From positions 62,001-126,000 of the forward strand of contig NZ_JAQZAT010000011.1 in assembly GCF_028736925.1 (NCBI RefSeq): DNA of 64,000 bases. Reading direction: 5' to 3'. Origin of the DNA: Flavivirga sp. 57AJ16. GTDB lineage: Bacteria; Bacteroidota; Bacteroidia; Flavobacteriales; Flavobacteriaceae. The notes below the pieces were generated by a model that saw only the letters and a program-made list of their open reading frames with translations, had not been told where the DNA came from and made no database searches. The number at the start of each line of letters is the position of its first letter. Within the stretch, counting starts at the first letter, position 1. The translations under genes were made by a program, and so were the position numbers. Positions 26,991 through 36,386 of the stretch are shown piece by piece.

Positions 26991-27548
26991 ATGCAAACAT
27001 CATATCTATCCAGCGTCATTAAACAATTTGAATATTATAAAAGTTTAGGTGATAAAACTTTCAACCAACTGAGCCTAGAAGAACTCCAAAAGGAGTTTGC
27101 AGAAGATTCTAATTCAGTGGCCATTATTGTAAAACATATAGTTGGCAATATGCTAAGCAGGTGGACCAACTTTTTAACAGAAGATGGTGAAAAAGAATGG
27201 CGGCAACGCGATTTAGAATTTGTGGACACCTATGCTTCCAAGGATGAACTTATTGAAAGTTGGGATAAAGGTTGGAACTGCCTATTTGATGCTATAACAC
27301 CATTAACAGAAAATGATTTAGAACGCATTATTTATATTCGAAACCAAGGCCATACGGTTACAGAAGCCATTAACAGACAATTAGCCCATTATGCCTATCA
27401 TATCGGACAAATTGTTTTTCTTGGAAAACTGGTAAAGGGTAAAAATTGGCCATCTTTATCAATTCCAAAAGGAGATTCTTCCAAATACAATGCAGAAAAA
27501 TTTAGTAAAGAAAAAGAGCGGCGCCATTTTACAGATGATCTGCAATAA
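26991..27548 (+). CDS. DUF1572/DinB-like four-helix protein
   Basis: The 185-aa protein belongs to the DinB/YfiT-like helical fold, with a candidate metal-binding His set in VAIIVKHIVGNMLSRWTNFL and NRQLAHYAYHIGQIVFLGK. Members are thiol-dependent transferases or of unknown role; DUF1572 is the best fit. It is probably co-transcribed with msrB. Confidence 0.8.
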   Translation: MQTSYLSSVIKQFEYYKSLGDKTFNQLSLEELQKEFAEDSNSVAIIVKHIVGNMLSRWTNFLTEDGEKEWRQRDLEFVDTYASKDELIESWDKGWNCLFDAITPLTENDLERIIYIRNQGHTVTEAINRQLAHYAYHIGQIVFLGKLVKGKNWPSLSIPKGDSSKYNAEKFSKEKERRHFTDDLQ

Positions 27549-27616
27549 AGTCGCCGCATTCTGTCTCAATTAGCAGTCCGTTTTATTTTAGTTTAAAGCT
27601 TTACTTTTCAATAATA

Positions 27617-27779
27617 ATACCAATTATAAATTAAAATACGCTATTCAAACTCATTCATTAATTCGTTTTATCACTTTACTCATCATTTCCATAGCTTAGG
27701 CTATGCAAATAACTCGCAGCAGGCTAAAACAAATAAGCAATATCGTTTTCTGTAGCTCATTTTAATTTATAATTGGTAT
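27617..27779. repeat. Palindromic element, family 1 copy D (163 bp)
   Basis: Perfect 21-bp terminal inverted repeats start ATACCAATTATAAATTAAAA at 27617 and end at 27779. The core contains CCATAGCTTAGGCTATGC (about 27690-27708), the shared hairpin of this family. The arms are unrelated in sequence to copies A, B, C and E, yet equally complementary. It fills the gap between the DinB-like gene and ndh. Confidence 0.85.
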
Positions 27780-27904
27780 AACTTTGTGCCATTGCGCCTT
27801 TTCGAGAATTCCAGCTCCCAAAAATCCCTATACGGACTCAGCACCTCCGTAAGCGTTATAGTTCCCAATAATCTTTGTGTATTTGCACCTCTGCAAGAAT
27901 AGAA

Positions 27905-29188
27905 CTAGGTATTACCTTTCCTCTTAAAAGGTCTAATAATTAAACGAGCTTCTCTATCAAAACGTACATAATTGTATACCCAATTAACAAAAACGACCAT
28001 CCTGTTCCTAAAACCTATTAAAAAAAAGAGGTGAACAAACATCCAAACATACCAGGCAAAAACACCTTGAAACTTAAAGCGCTTCAAATCGACTACCGCT
28101 TTGTTTCTCCCAATGGTTGCCATCACACCTTTATTTTTATAAGTGAATGGTTTCATAGGTCGTCCTTCTATGAATCGCAGAATATTCTCTCCTAGCTGAT
28201 CTCCTTGCTGAATCGCCGGTTGTGCCATCATGGGTAAACCCCTTGGGCATTCGTCACTTACCATACATGCCACATCGCCAATGGCAAAAATATGATCGAA
28301 TCCTTTTACTTGATTATATTCATTCACCAAAAGCCTGTTTTCTTTGGTCACCCCCCCTTCATTATCTAGCCCTTTTATCAATGCCCCTTTTACACCCGCT
28401 GCCCAAATTAAAGTAGCGGTTTCGAATATTAAATCGGTATTAGTTGTTACTGTTTTCCCATCATAGTTGGTCACTCTAACATTTTTCCAAACATTAACGC
28501 CTAATTTCTCTAAAAAATCCTCAGCTTTTTGGGAAGCATTGGCACTCATACCCTTTAAAATAGTATCGCCAGATTGAATCACATGAATCTGCGCTAATCG
28601 GGTATCTAAATCTGGATAATCCTTTGGCAAAATACCTTTTTTAATTTCGGCCAAAGCACCTGCTAACTCTACACCTGTAGGGCCACCTCCCACAATAACA
28701 AAGTTCATAAGTGCATTCCGCTCGTTTAAATCAGAAGTTAGCAAAGCATCTTCAAAATTCTCCAAAATCAAACTCCTCAAATTAAGAGACTGTGGTATGG
28801 TTTTCATAGCCATACTATATTTCTCTATATCTGCATTTCCAAAATAATTAGTTTTAGAACCAGAAGCTACCACTAAATAATCAAACTTAAGTTCACCTAT
28901 GTTCGTAATAACTTCGTTTTTTACAAGATCGATTTCTTCAACATCTGCCAATCTAAAATGAAAATTAGGAAAGTCCTTTAATATTTTTCTAATAGGATAC
29001 GCTATTGAATCTGGTTCTAGACCGCCTGTAGATACTTGATATAATAATGGTTGAAATGTATGATAATTATTCTTGTCCAATAAAACAACCTGAAGATCTT
29101 GTTTTGATAGCCTTTTTGCTAAAGCAACTCCTGCAAAACCGCCTCCAATAATAACAATTCGAGGGAAACTTGTTCTTTTTATGTTCAT
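27905..29188 (-). CDS. ndh: Type II NADH dehydrogenase (NAD(P)/FAD-dependent oxidoreductase)
   Basis: The 427-aa protein has two Rossmann motifs: RIVIIGGGFAGVALAKRL for FAD and FVIVGGGPTGVELAGALAE for NADH. It also has the C-terminal FAD motif (FAIGDVACM) and a hydrophobic membrane-binding tail (VWMFVHLFFLIGFRNRMVV), all typical of NDH-2. It passes electrons from NADH to the quinone pool without pumping protons. It is monocistronic and divergent from lpd. Confidence 0.92.
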   Translation of the reverse strand: MNIKRTSFPRIVIIGGGFAGVALAKRLSKQDLQVVLLDKNNYHTFQPLLYQVSTGGLEPDSIAYPIRKILKDFPNFHFRLADVEEIDLVKNEVITNIGELKFDYLVVASGSKTNYFGNADIEKYSMAMKTIPQSLNLRSLILENFEDALLTSDLNERNALMNFVIVGGGPTGVELAGALAEIKKGILPKDYPDLDTRLAQIHVIQSGDTILKGMSANASQKAEDFLEKLGVNVWKNVRVTNYDGKTVTTNTDLIFETATLIWAAGVKGALIKGLDNEGGVTKENRLLVNEYNQVKGFDHIFAIGDVACMVSDECPRGLPMMAQPAIQQGDQLGENILRFIEGRPMKPFTYKNKGVMATIGRNKAVVDLKRFKFQGVFAWYVWMFVHLFFLIGFRNRMVVFVNWVYNYVRFDREARLIIRPFKRKGNT

Positions 29189-29356
29189 AAACAGGCTTTT
29201 GTCTTTTTAATTAGGTCTCGTTCAATTCGCATAAAAATCCAAATTATTGTTAAAACATTGGTTATGCTTATTTTATATATAAATGTTTGCTATACAAAGG
29301 TAATACAAAGATGTAAATTTAAGGCTTTCTAAATTCTTTATTCGAATTCGATTTTG

Positions 29357-29364
29357 TAGATTTG
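29357..29364 (+). promoter_or_regulatory. Putative -7 box of lpd
   Basis: TAGATTTG matches TAnnTTTG exactly, 18 bp before the lpd ATG, which leaves a leader of about 10-12 nt. No clear -33 TTTG is present. Confidence 0.4.
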
Positions 29365-29382
29365 TAGCCTAAAAAATCACAC

Positions 29383-30759
29383 ATGAGTAAATACGATATT
29401 ATTGTTCTTGGTAGCGGTCCAGGGGGCTATGTTACTGCTATTAGAGCGTCACAATTAGGTTTTAAAACTGCTATTATTGAAAAAGAAAGTCTTGGTGGTA
29501 TATGTTTAAACTGGGGCTGTATCCCAACAAAAGCCTTATTAAAATCGGCCCAAGTATTTGAATACCTTAAACATGCAGGAGATTATGGGCTTACTGTTAA
29601 GGATTTCGATAAGGATTTTGATGCCGTTATAAAACGTAGTCGTGGTGTTGCAGATGGCATGAGTAAAGGTATTGAGTTTTTAATGAAAAAAAATAAAATT
29701 GACGTTATTAACGGTTTTGGAAAACTTAAGCCAGGAAAAAAGGTTGATGTTGATGGAACCGAATATAGTGCTGATAATATAATTATTGCAACAGGCGCTC
29801 GTTCTCGTGAATTACCAAGTTTACCACAAGACGGAAAAAAGGTCATTGGCTATAGAGAAGCTATGAGCTTACCGAAACAACCAAAAAAGATGATCGTTGT
29901 GGGTTCTGGTGCTATTGGTGTTGAATTTGCATATTTTTATAATTCTATGGGAACTGAGGTGACCATCGTTGAATATTTACCTAATGTGGTACCTGTTGAA
30001 GATGAGGAGGTTTCTAAACAATTAGAACGTTCGTTTAAAAAAAGCGGTATAAAAATTATGACTTCTGCCGAAGTAACTTCTGTTGATACTTCTGGAAAAG
30101 AGGTAAAAGCAACTGTAAAAACCAAAAAAGGCGAAGAAGTTCTTGAAGCAGACGTAATTCTATCTGCCGTTGGCATAAAATCAAATATCGAAAATATTGG
30201 TCTAGAAGATATTGGAATCGTAGTAGATAGGGACAAGATTATTGTTAATGATTTTTATCAAACCAATATCCCGGGGTATTATGCCATTGGTGATGTGACC
30301 CCTGGTCAGGCTTTAGCACATGTCGCTTCGGCCGAAGGCATACTATGTGTTGAGAAATTAGCCGGACAACATGTGGAGGCTTTAGATTATGGAAATATTC
30401 CTGGTTGTACATACTGTTCACCAGAAATTGCCAGTGTAGGTTTAACCGAAAAACAAGCTAAAGATAAAGGCTTGGATATTAAAATTGGTAAATTTCCTTT
30501 CTCAGCTTCTGGTAAAGCAAGTGCAGGCGGAAACAAAGATGGCTTTGTTAAAGTGATTTTTGATGCAAAATATGGAGAATGGTTAGGTTGCCATATGATT
30601 GGTGCCGGTGTTACCGATATGATTGCCGAAGCTGTTTTAGGCAGAAAACTAGAAACTACTGGGCATGAAGTATTAAAAGCAGTACACCCTCACCCGACCA
30701 TGAGTGAAGCGGTTATGGAAGCTGTTGCAGATGCTTATGATGAAGTGATACATTTGTAA
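29383..30759 (+). CDS. lpdA: Dihydrolipoyl dehydrogenase
   Basis: The 458-aa flavoprotein has the FAD motif VLGSGPGGYVTAIRA, the redox-active disulfide Cys41/Cys46 in CLNWGCIPTK, the NAD motif VVGSGAIGVEFAYFY, and the dimerisation domain with the catalytic His in HPHPTMSEA. It reoxidises dihydrolipoyl groups of 2-oxoacid dehydrogenases and the glycine cleavage system. No complex subunits are adjacent, so it probably serves several complexes. Confidence 0.95.
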   Translation: MSKYDIIVLGSGPGGYVTAIRASQLGFKTAIIEKESLGGICLNWGCIPTKALLKSAQVFEYLKHAGDYGLTVKDFDKDFDAVIKRSRGVADGMSKGIEFLMKKNKIDVINGFGKLKPGKKVDVDGTEYSADNIIIATGARSRELPSLPQDGKKVIGYREAMSLPKQPKKMIVVGSGAIGVEFAYFYNSMGTEVTIVEYLPNVVPVEDEEVSKQLERSFKKSGIKIMTSAEVTSVDTSGKEVKATVKTKKGEEVLEADVILSAVGIKSNIENIGLEDIGIVVDRDKIIVNDFYQTNIPGYYAIGDVTPGQALAHVASAEGILCVEKLAGQHVEALDYGNIPGCTYCSPEIASVGLTEKQAKDKGLDIKIGKFPFSASGKASAGGNKDGFVKVIFDAKYGEWLGCHMIGAGVTDMIAEAVLGRKLETTGHEVLKAVHPHPTMSEAVMEAVADAYDEVIHL

Positions 30760-30784
30760 TGCCCCTCCTAGTCTCAAAGCCCCT

Positions 30785-30941
30785 CCTAGCCTCCCCGAAG
30801 GGGAGGAACTTTCACTCGGTTGAATAGGACACGATTATAATTATAGTGTAAAAAAATAAAATGCGATTCTTGAACATTTAAGAATCGCATTTTATTATTA
30901 ATAGTTTTGAGTAAGAATCCCTCCCCTTCGGGGAGGCTAGG
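30785..30941. repeat. Nested inverted repeat carrying a bidirectional terminator
   Basis: Outer 22-bp perfect arms (30785-30806 and 30920-30941), each of which is itself a GC hairpin (CTCCCCGAAGGGGAG), flank an inner 17-bp perfect stem (AATAAAATGCGATTCTT, 30855-30871 and 30880-30896). The inner stem has T runs on both strands and is a likely terminator for convergent lpd and aroQ. The arms are the 'CCTCCCCGAAGGGGAGG' repeat type. Confidence 0.8.
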
Positions 30942-30951
30942 TGGGGCTCTC

Positions 30952-31365
30952 TTAAAAACTCTGAATAGCCAATTCATAACTCTGTAATCCAAAACCGAGA
31001 ATAACGCCTTTAGCATTGGGAGAAATATAGGACTGATGACGAAATTCTTCCCTACTAAAAGTATTCGAAATATGCACTTCTACTACAGGGGTTTCAATAG
31101 CTTTTACCGCATCTCCTATACCAACCGAAGTATGCGTATAAGCAGCGGCGTTTAAAATAATACCATCGTGACTAAAACCAACTTCATGTAATTTATCAAT
31201 GAGCTCGCCTTCAATATTAGATTGATAATATTCAATCTCTACATGGGTATATTTTTGTTTAACCTCCTCTAAAAACTCAGTAAATGACAAACTTCCGTAA
31301 ATATTAGGTTCTCTTTTTCCTAATAAGTTTAGATTTGGCCCATTAATTATTATCAATTTCTTCAT
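30952..31365 (-). CDS. aroQ: Type II 3-dehydroquinate dehydratase
   Basis: MKKLIIINGPNLNLLGKREP carries the conserved N-terminal loop, followed by IYGS with the catalytic Tyr region, NAAAYTHTSVGIGDA and EVHISNTFSREEFRHQS. Its 137 aa match the family. The start at 31365 is chosen because the 24 upstream codons of the open frame are the translated family-2 repeat (31388-31430). Catalyses the third shikimate-pathway step. Confidence 0.95.
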   Translation of the reverse strand: MKKLIIINGPNLNLLGKREPNIYGSLSFTEFLEEVKQKYTHVEIEYYQSNIEGELIDKLHEVGFSHDGIILNAAAYTHTSVGIGDAVKAIETPVVEVHISNTFSREEFRHQSYISPNAKGVILGFGLQSYELAIQSF

Positions 31366-31387
31366 GGCGTAAAAATAATAAAAAAAA

Positions 31388-31430
31388 TCTTGAAACGAGC
31401 TACCCTCAAAGCAGGGCCATAAAGGTGTTT
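31388..31430. repeat. Dispersed repeat family 2, second copy
   Basis: CTTGAAACGAGCTACCCTC followed by CAGGGCCATAAAGGTGTTTT matches the copies at 24971-25017 and 61341-61390. Just upstream of aroQ, in the same orientation as the other two. Confidence 0.65.
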
Positions 31431-31472
31431 TGCTCATTTCATTTTGACCTTTTTGATTAAAAAATTGATCAT

Positions 31473-31572
31473 AAAAAAACCGAAGCTTTATACTTCGGCT
31501 CTATATACTTGTTTTGTTTACTACCTAGTGGTGGATTTATAGAATAAAAAAGGAAGCCGATTGGCTTCCTTT
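31473..31572 (-). terminator. Two tandem terminators after the first OMP gene
   Basis: AAAGGAAGCC-GATT-GGCTTCCTTT (31549-31572) and, further on, CCGAAG/CTTCGG (31480-31498) followed by T7 on the minus strand. Together they separate the outer-membrane protein gene from aroQ. Confidence 0.7.
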
Positions 31573-31597
31573 AATAATATATAAGCTTATTTTCTAA

Positions 31598-32110
31598 TTA
31601 AAATCTATATCCTAAACCTACAAAAAGACCACTTAATTTACTCGAACTACCACTAGGAGCATCTTTAATTAAGTTAGCCAGCCCAATGTTATACCTAGCT
31701 TCAACAAATAGTTCTTCATTTATATCATAAGCAGCTCCAGCTTCAATACCATAATTAAAAGATTTTTGCTCATCTTCAGTATCAAGTAAAATACCTAAAG
31801 CTGGTCCAGCAAGTACATCTAATTTTTCAGAGACTCCAAATTTAGCCATAAGTGGAATACTAATTTGATTTAAATCATCTACAGATACATAAAGAACTTC
31901 TGGTTGAAAAGCAAAAGTATCAGAAATTCCAATTTCAGCAAAACCACCTACATAAAACCCAGTTTCTGAAGCTGTTATAGTGAACATATTGGTTTTAACC
32001 CTATTTGATGCAAAATCCGCACCTGCTTTTACACCAAACTTTGTTTCTTGAGCATTCATAGTTGATAATCCAAATACTGCCATAGCAGCACACAATAATA
32101 ATTTTTTCAT
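31598..32110 (-). CDS. Small outer-membrane beta-barrel protein (paralogue 1)
   Basis: The 170-aa protein has signal peptide MKKLLLCAAMAVFGLSTMNA, then amphipathic beta strands and a C-terminal aromatic residue (SGLFVGLGYRF), as in porin-like/OmpW-PorT barrels. KFGVKAGADFAS and ETGFYVGGFAEIGI are shared closely with paralogue 2 (32723-33253). Function unknown. An array of three such genes suggests local duplication. Confidence 0.85.
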   Translation of the reverse strand: MKKLLLCAAMAVFGLSTMNAQETKFGVKAGADFASNRVKTNMFTITASETGFYVGGFAEIGISDTFAFQPEVLYVSVDDLNQISIPLMAKFGVSEKLDVLAGPALGILLDTEDEQKSFNYGIEAGAAYDINEELFVEARYNIGLANLIKDAPSGSSSKLSGLFVGLGYRF

Positions 32111-32722
32111 AATAAATTTAAGTTTTTATAATTTCCAGACTAAAATCAAAATTGATGCCACAACGATTCAAATAAAAAAGAAAAATCCCATAAACATCAA
32201 ATGTTTTTCTTACTGATTGAATGTCAGATTTATAGAATAAAAAAAACTATAGCCCCCTTACAGATAACATGTCATAAGTTCTATTTAGTGACTGACCGGA
32301 AACAGGCCAGTTTTATCAAAAGATTTATTTTCGAGAAGATATGTATTTACCTTTTACAAGTGATACCTTATTATCAAGTGATTACGAAGAGGCTATCTGA
32401 AAAGCAACATATTTTGTCATTCAGAGTACTTCGATTCCGCTCAGTACAGGCTATAGCGAAGAATCTTATTGTTTGGTAATTCTATATATTATGTTTTTAA
32501 GAGATGCTTCACAGCTTCGCTGCTACCTTCTTAACAAAATATTTTTTGTTTCTCGGTAATATTCTGATTGACACTTTTCAGGCAGCCTATTTAGATTCCT
32601 ACTATGGCAGGAATGCGCAATTTCAACAGAAACCCCGAGACAAGCCTCAGGAACTCTTTGCGAATAAATGCTAAGATTGTAAAAAAACACTTTTTGATTT
32701 TGCTATGATTCCCGACTAAACA
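32111..32722. other. Intergenic region with repeat fragments
   Basis: About 32416-32468 contains GTCATTCAGAGTACTTCG...GCTATAGCGAAGAATCTTAT, the long unit type of the 50.46-51.19 kb array. About 32606-32662 is a family-3 copy whose hairpin is GAGAC-AA-GCCTC-like with one mismatch. A frame at 32201-32479 spans these repeats and is not a gene. Confidence 0.6.
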
Positions 32723-33253
32723 CTATTTAAACCTATACCCCAAACCAACAAAAAGGCCGCTTAACTTTCTGGTAACTCCGCTAGGGGCATTTTCAAGCAA
32801 ATTAGCTAAACCAAAATTATATCTGGCTTCAGCATATAGGCCCTCTATAGACCTACTAATATAAATATCATAAGCAGCTCCTATTTCAATGCCGTAATTA
32901 AAAGACTCAAACCCATCATTAACATCAAGCAAAAACCCCAAACTTGGACCAGCAAGGACCTTAAAATCTTCAGACACTTCATAATTAACCATAAGCGGCA
33001 TATTGATTTGGTTCAATCCCTCTACAGCAACATAAATCAGTTCTGGCTGAAAAGTAAAAGCTTCAAAAACTCTTATCCCTGCAAAACCTCCTATATAAAA
33101 TCCTGTTTCAGAATTTGTTATACTGAATGTTTGATTTTTAACTTTTAATGACGCAAAACTGACGCCTGTTTTTGCTCCAAATTGAATTTCTTGGGCATTC
33201 GTTTTTAAGAAAGTAAATATTGAAATAACAGTGCACAATACTATTTTTTTCAT
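32723..33253 (-). CDS. Small outer-membrane beta-barrel protein (paralogue 2)
   Basis: The 176-aa protein has a signal peptide (IVLCTVISIFTFLKTNAQ), QFGAKTGVSFASLKVK, ETGFYIGGFAGI, and the C-terminal KLSGLFVGLGYRF of paralogue 1, over half of it identical by eye. The barrel ends FK rather than F. It is about 610 bp upstream of paralogue 1 with repeats between, so probably independently transcribed. Function unknown. Confidence 0.83.
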   Translation of the reverse strand: MKKIVLCTVISIFTFLKTNAQEIQFGAKTGVSFASLKVKNQTFSITNSETGFYIGGFAGIRVFEAFTFQPELIYVAVEGLNQINMPLMVNYEVSEDFKVLAGPSLGFLLDVNDGFESFNYGIEIGAAYDIYISRSIEGLYAEARYNFGLANLLENAPSGVTRKLSGLFVGLGYRFK

Positions 33254-33429
33254 AATAGATTTGGTTTAATTGATTTTAGATCGGGTTTAACCCAGATATC
33301 TTTAATAAAAGATAACTCTTAAAATAGTATTAAATTTTATTTTTCTGAATAATTTCTAGGTTTATAGCATAAAAAAAGGAAGCCAATTAGCTCCCTTTTC
33401 TATGTTATTATAAGTTAATAGATATAATA

Positions 33430-33912
33430 TTACCAACTAAACTCAGCACCTAAACCAATCGTACTAAGTGTAATTCCATCTAAACTTATACCTCTATATG
33501 ACAAAACTAAATCTACAGCCTCACTAAGACCATATTGTACTCTAGGCGAATAATAGAATCCACTATCAACTCCACTTGGGTTAACACCTATTGCATAACC
33601 TAAATCTGCACCTAAAGTAATTTTATCTGAAGCACCAAATCTTGCAGCAGCACCAATTGGTAAAAAACTGATATCCTCTGTAATTATATCTTTATCTTTC
33701 AAAAAATGTTGATAACTAACAGTAGGTCCTACCTCAAAGGCATCAGATACTTCAAATAAATATCCTAAATCGACAGCTATAGCAAATGTTGTTAAATCTC
33801 CAGCATCTCCTATAGGAAGTCCTGCGTTAATCCCTGCTTTAAATCCACCTTGAGCATTGATACTTGTCAATCCAAACACTGCAATCGCAGCACATAGTAA
33901 TAATTTTTTCAT
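33430..33912 (-). CDS. Small outer-membrane beta-barrel protein (paralogue 3, divergent)
   Basis: The 160-aa protein has signal peptide MKKLLLCAAIAVFGLTSINA, nearly identical to paralogue 1, but a different barrel (GFKAGINAGLPIGDAG, AVDLGYLFEVSDAFEVGPTV) ending in TIGLGAEFSW. The shared signal region with a diverged barrel suggests an older duplication. A stem of AAAAGGAAGC/GCTCCCTTTT type at 33372-33398 may terminate it. Function unknown. Confidence 0.82.
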   Translation of the reverse strand: MKKLLLCAAIAVFGLTSINAQGGFKAGINAGLPIGDAGDLTTFAIAVDLGYLFEVSDAFEVGPTVSYQHFLKDKDIITEDISFLPIGAAARFGASDKITLGADLGYAIGVNPSGVDSGFYYSPRVQYGLSEAVDLVLSYRGISLDGITLSTIGLGAEFSW

Positions 33913-34137
33913 AATAAAAAGTTATTTTTAGTTTTTGATTCCAGCAAACGTAAAGCGAAGATTTTTAATAACCAAAAAAAAAACACTTTTATCTTACGAT
34001 TTATCGAAAAAAAACGGATTTAGTCGACTAAAAACGCTTTTAATCGGAAAATAATAACAAATAATGTAAATACATTATAAGGTTTTCAACAAAAATTGAA
34101 TCATCATTATTGAATATTTATTCTATTTTTACACCAC

Positions 34138-35034
34138 ATGAAATGGCAACACGCACTTAAAGACTATCAAGTATATCTAAGAATTGAGAGAGGCCTATCG
34201 GAAAACTCCATTGAAAACTATACGCGTGATGTTAAAAAGCTAATTGGTTATTTAGAGCATCATAAGATCAATGAATCTCCAATTGCCATAGTGCAAGAAA
34301 CCATTCAAGACTTTATATATGATATTTCCAAAAGCGTGAATGCACGTTCTCAATCACGCTTGATTTCTGGTTTACGTAGCTTTTTCAGTTATTTAATCTT
34401 TGAGGATTATAGGGTTACTAACCCCTTAGAACTTATTGAATCCCCAAAAATTGGCAGAAAGTTGCCCGATACGTTAAGTGAAAAAGAAATTGACACCATT
34501 ATAAGTGCTATAGATTTAAGTAAACCAGAAGGAGAACGCAACCGTGCTATGCTAGAAACACTTTATGGATGTGGATTGCGAGTAAGTGAACTCATAAATC
34601 TTAAGATTTCTGATTTATTTTTTGATGAAGGCTTTATAAAGGTTACTGGCAAAGGTGATAAACAACGCTTCGTTCCTATTATAGATATCACTCAAAAGTA
34701 TATTAACATATATAGAAAAGAAATCCGAAATCATTTAAATATTCAAGCTGGATATGAGGACACCCTTTTTTTAAACAGAAGAGGCAAACAACTTACCAGA
34801 GCTATGGTCTTTACCATTGTTAAGCGTTTGGCAGAGAAAATCGGACTCAAAAAAAAGATCTCTCCACATACTTTCAGGCATTCGTTTGCTACTCATTTAT
34901 TACAAAATAATGCAGATCTCAGGTCTATACAATTAATGTTAGGCCATGAAAGCATAACCACTACCGAAATATACGTACACTTAGATAGAAGTCATTTAAC
35001 CAAAGTCGTGGAGAAGTATCATCCTAGGAAGTAG
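34138..35034 (+). CDS. xerD: Site-specific tyrosine recombinase XerD
   Basis: The 298-aa protein has the N-terminal SAM-like domain (LKDYQVYLRIERGLSENSIE) and the complete catalytic set: Arg148 in GCGLRVSEL, Lys near GKGDKQR, His244-x-x-Arg247 in HTFRHSF, His270 in LMLGHESI and Tyr279 in EIYVHL. It resolves chromosome dimers at dif. No dif-like site was noticed in the window. Unlike the 3.2-4.5 kb integrase it lacks an Arm domain and is intact. Confidence 0.93.
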   Translation: MKWQHALKDYQVYLRIERGLSENSIENYTRDVKKLIGYLEHHKINESPIAIVQETIQDFIYDISKSVNARSQSRLISGLRSFFSYLIFEDYRVTNPLELIESPKIGRKLPDTLSEKEIDTIISAIDLSKPEGERNRAMLETLYGCGLRVSELINLKISDLFFDEGFIKVTGKGDKQRFVPIIDITQKYINIYRKEIRNHLNIQAGYEDTLFLNRRGKQLTRAMVFTIVKRLAEKIGLKKKISPHTFRHSFATHLLQNNADLRSIQLMLGHESITTTEIYVHLDRSHLTKVVEKYHPRK

Positions 35035-35161
35035 GGACGAGGCATGAAGAATTAGGTGGTAATCAGTACTAATTAGTTTTTCCTCTGCGAGTCTCTGTGC
35101 CAGCTCTATGAATCTCTGCGTAATAGCTTAATAGGGATTAGGAATTAGGAATTAGGAAATT

Positions 35162-35192
35162 AAAAAATCCAGCATTTAATTACTGGATTTTT
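35162..35192 (+). terminator. Terminator after xerD
   Basis: AAAAAATCCAG and CTGGATTTTT form a 10-bp stem with a 10-nt loop and a T tail, preceded by GGAATTA heptamers. Confidence 0.75.
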
Positions 35193-35538
35193 ATGTTAAT
35201 AAAAGTAACAAAATATGAACGAATTTTAGCCATTCCTGCCTCCCAGCTCTTAGGTTTTAGGTTTTAGGTTTTAGGTTTTAGGAAATAGTGAAAGTCAAGA
35301 CGAGTTCTATAACTTTATTTTAAAATTCCTGTCTTTTTTTTAAAGCCTTGTGCTACGATTACTGTCGCTGCTCACATTATTTTATTCTTCAAATAATCTT
35401 TTTGGAACTTGGTAACTAGCATGACCAAGTGCATAATAACCACTTCAAGGTAAATCCAGATAGCCCAAGTATACCGAGAGTGTACCATAAAAATAAAACA
35501 CCTCTTTCTTCCAATTTCAGGCTTAAAATTAGAATTCA

Positions 35539-35780
35539 TCTCCTCTTAAATTTAACCACTGTGTGTACACAAATAATGCACAATAAAAAGATGAGACTCG
35601 AATGGCACAAATTTTCACTAATTATTCTGTCTATCGACAGATTTCAAGTCTATATAGTCTAGGGATTCTTATTCATGCAGAGTCCAATTCTATTCCATAA
35701 AGTATTGGATTCGTGTGAATTTGTGCCATTCGTGTCTTTTTTATAGATGTGTACTCACGGTAGTTAAATTTAAGAGGAGA
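35539..35780. repeat. Long palindromic element, family 4 copy 1
   Basis: Perfect 18-bp outer arms (TCTCCTCTTAAATTTAAC at 35539-35556; complement 35763-35780) enclose a core of about 206 bp. The core begins CACTGTGTGTACAC, ends GTACTCACGGTAG, and contains a further long stem (GAATGGCACAAATTTTCAC and its complement GTGAATTTGTGCCATTC). Confidence 0.85.
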
Positions 35781-35846
35781 GCCCTGCTAGATCAACATGT
35801 GGAATAAAATTAAAAACAGTACCCGAAAATACAAATCGGACTTGCT

Positions 35847-36082
35847 CCTCCCTTTTGAAACTACTGTGTGTACACAAATAATGCACAATAAAAAGATTAG
35901 ACACGAATGGCACAAATTTTCACTAATTATTCTGTCTATTGACAGATTTCAAGCCTATATAGTCTAGGGATTCTTATTCATGCCGTGTCCAATCTATTCC
36001 ATAATGTATTGGATTCGTGTGAATTTGTGCCATTCGTGTCTTTTTTATAGATGTGTACACACGGTAGTTTTGAAAGGGAGGA
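35847..36082. repeat. Long palindromic element, family 4 copy 2
   Basis: The core (about 35865-36064) is nearly identical to copy 1, but the outer arms are different: CCTCCCTTTTGAAACTAC (35847-35864), complementary at 16 of 18 positions to 36065-36082. A TIR of TGTGTGTACAC/GTGTACACAC type bounds the core. Confidence 0.85.
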
Positions 36083-36286
36083 TAATTTCGACAAGGTCAA
36101 AATTTAGGAGGGCTAAACCAGGATAGGTCGATGACAGACCTTTTTTCAGATCGACCAAAACTTTTACCTAAACACAACTTTTGAGCATGATCCGTCAAAA
36201 GTCCAATGAATGTTATTAGAAACGGTTTTCTCATATTGCGTCAAATCTAACTAATTCCAACTTCCAACTTCTAACTCCTAACTAAA

Positions 36287-36325
36287 ATAAAAAATCCTGC
36301 TAGTTTGAACTAACAGGAATTTTTG
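36287..36325 (-). terminator. Terminator downstream of rny
   Basis: The minus-strand stem AATTCCTGTTAGTT / AACTAGCAGGATT is followed by T6. The short loop and the position 60 bp after the rny stop fit an intrinsic terminator. Confidence 0.75.
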
Positions 36326-36386
36326 ATTCTTTAAATATAATAATTATTTTGTTTTGGTTCATGAGATTCCTGCCTCCGCAGGAATT

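Larger units (their letters stand above)
35035..36386. other. 1.35-kb repeat-rich intergenic region
   Basis: Contents in order: heptamer-like GGAATTA repeats (35134-35158), a terminator (35162-35192), four TTTTAGG heptamers (about 35256-35281), two copies of a 200-bp palindromic element (35539-35780 and 35847-36082) and the rny terminator. A frame at 35429-35662 lies within the first element and is not credible. Confidence 0.75.

Noticed and set aside
31366-31437. Upstream start of aroQ
   Set aside because: The extra codons are translated dispersed repeat (family 2), and the enzyme's conserved start is at 31365.
32201-32479. 92-residue plus-strand frame
   Set aside because: It runs through repeat fragments and has no family signature.
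35429-35662. 77-residue plus-strand frame
   Set aside because: It lies inside a palindromic element.
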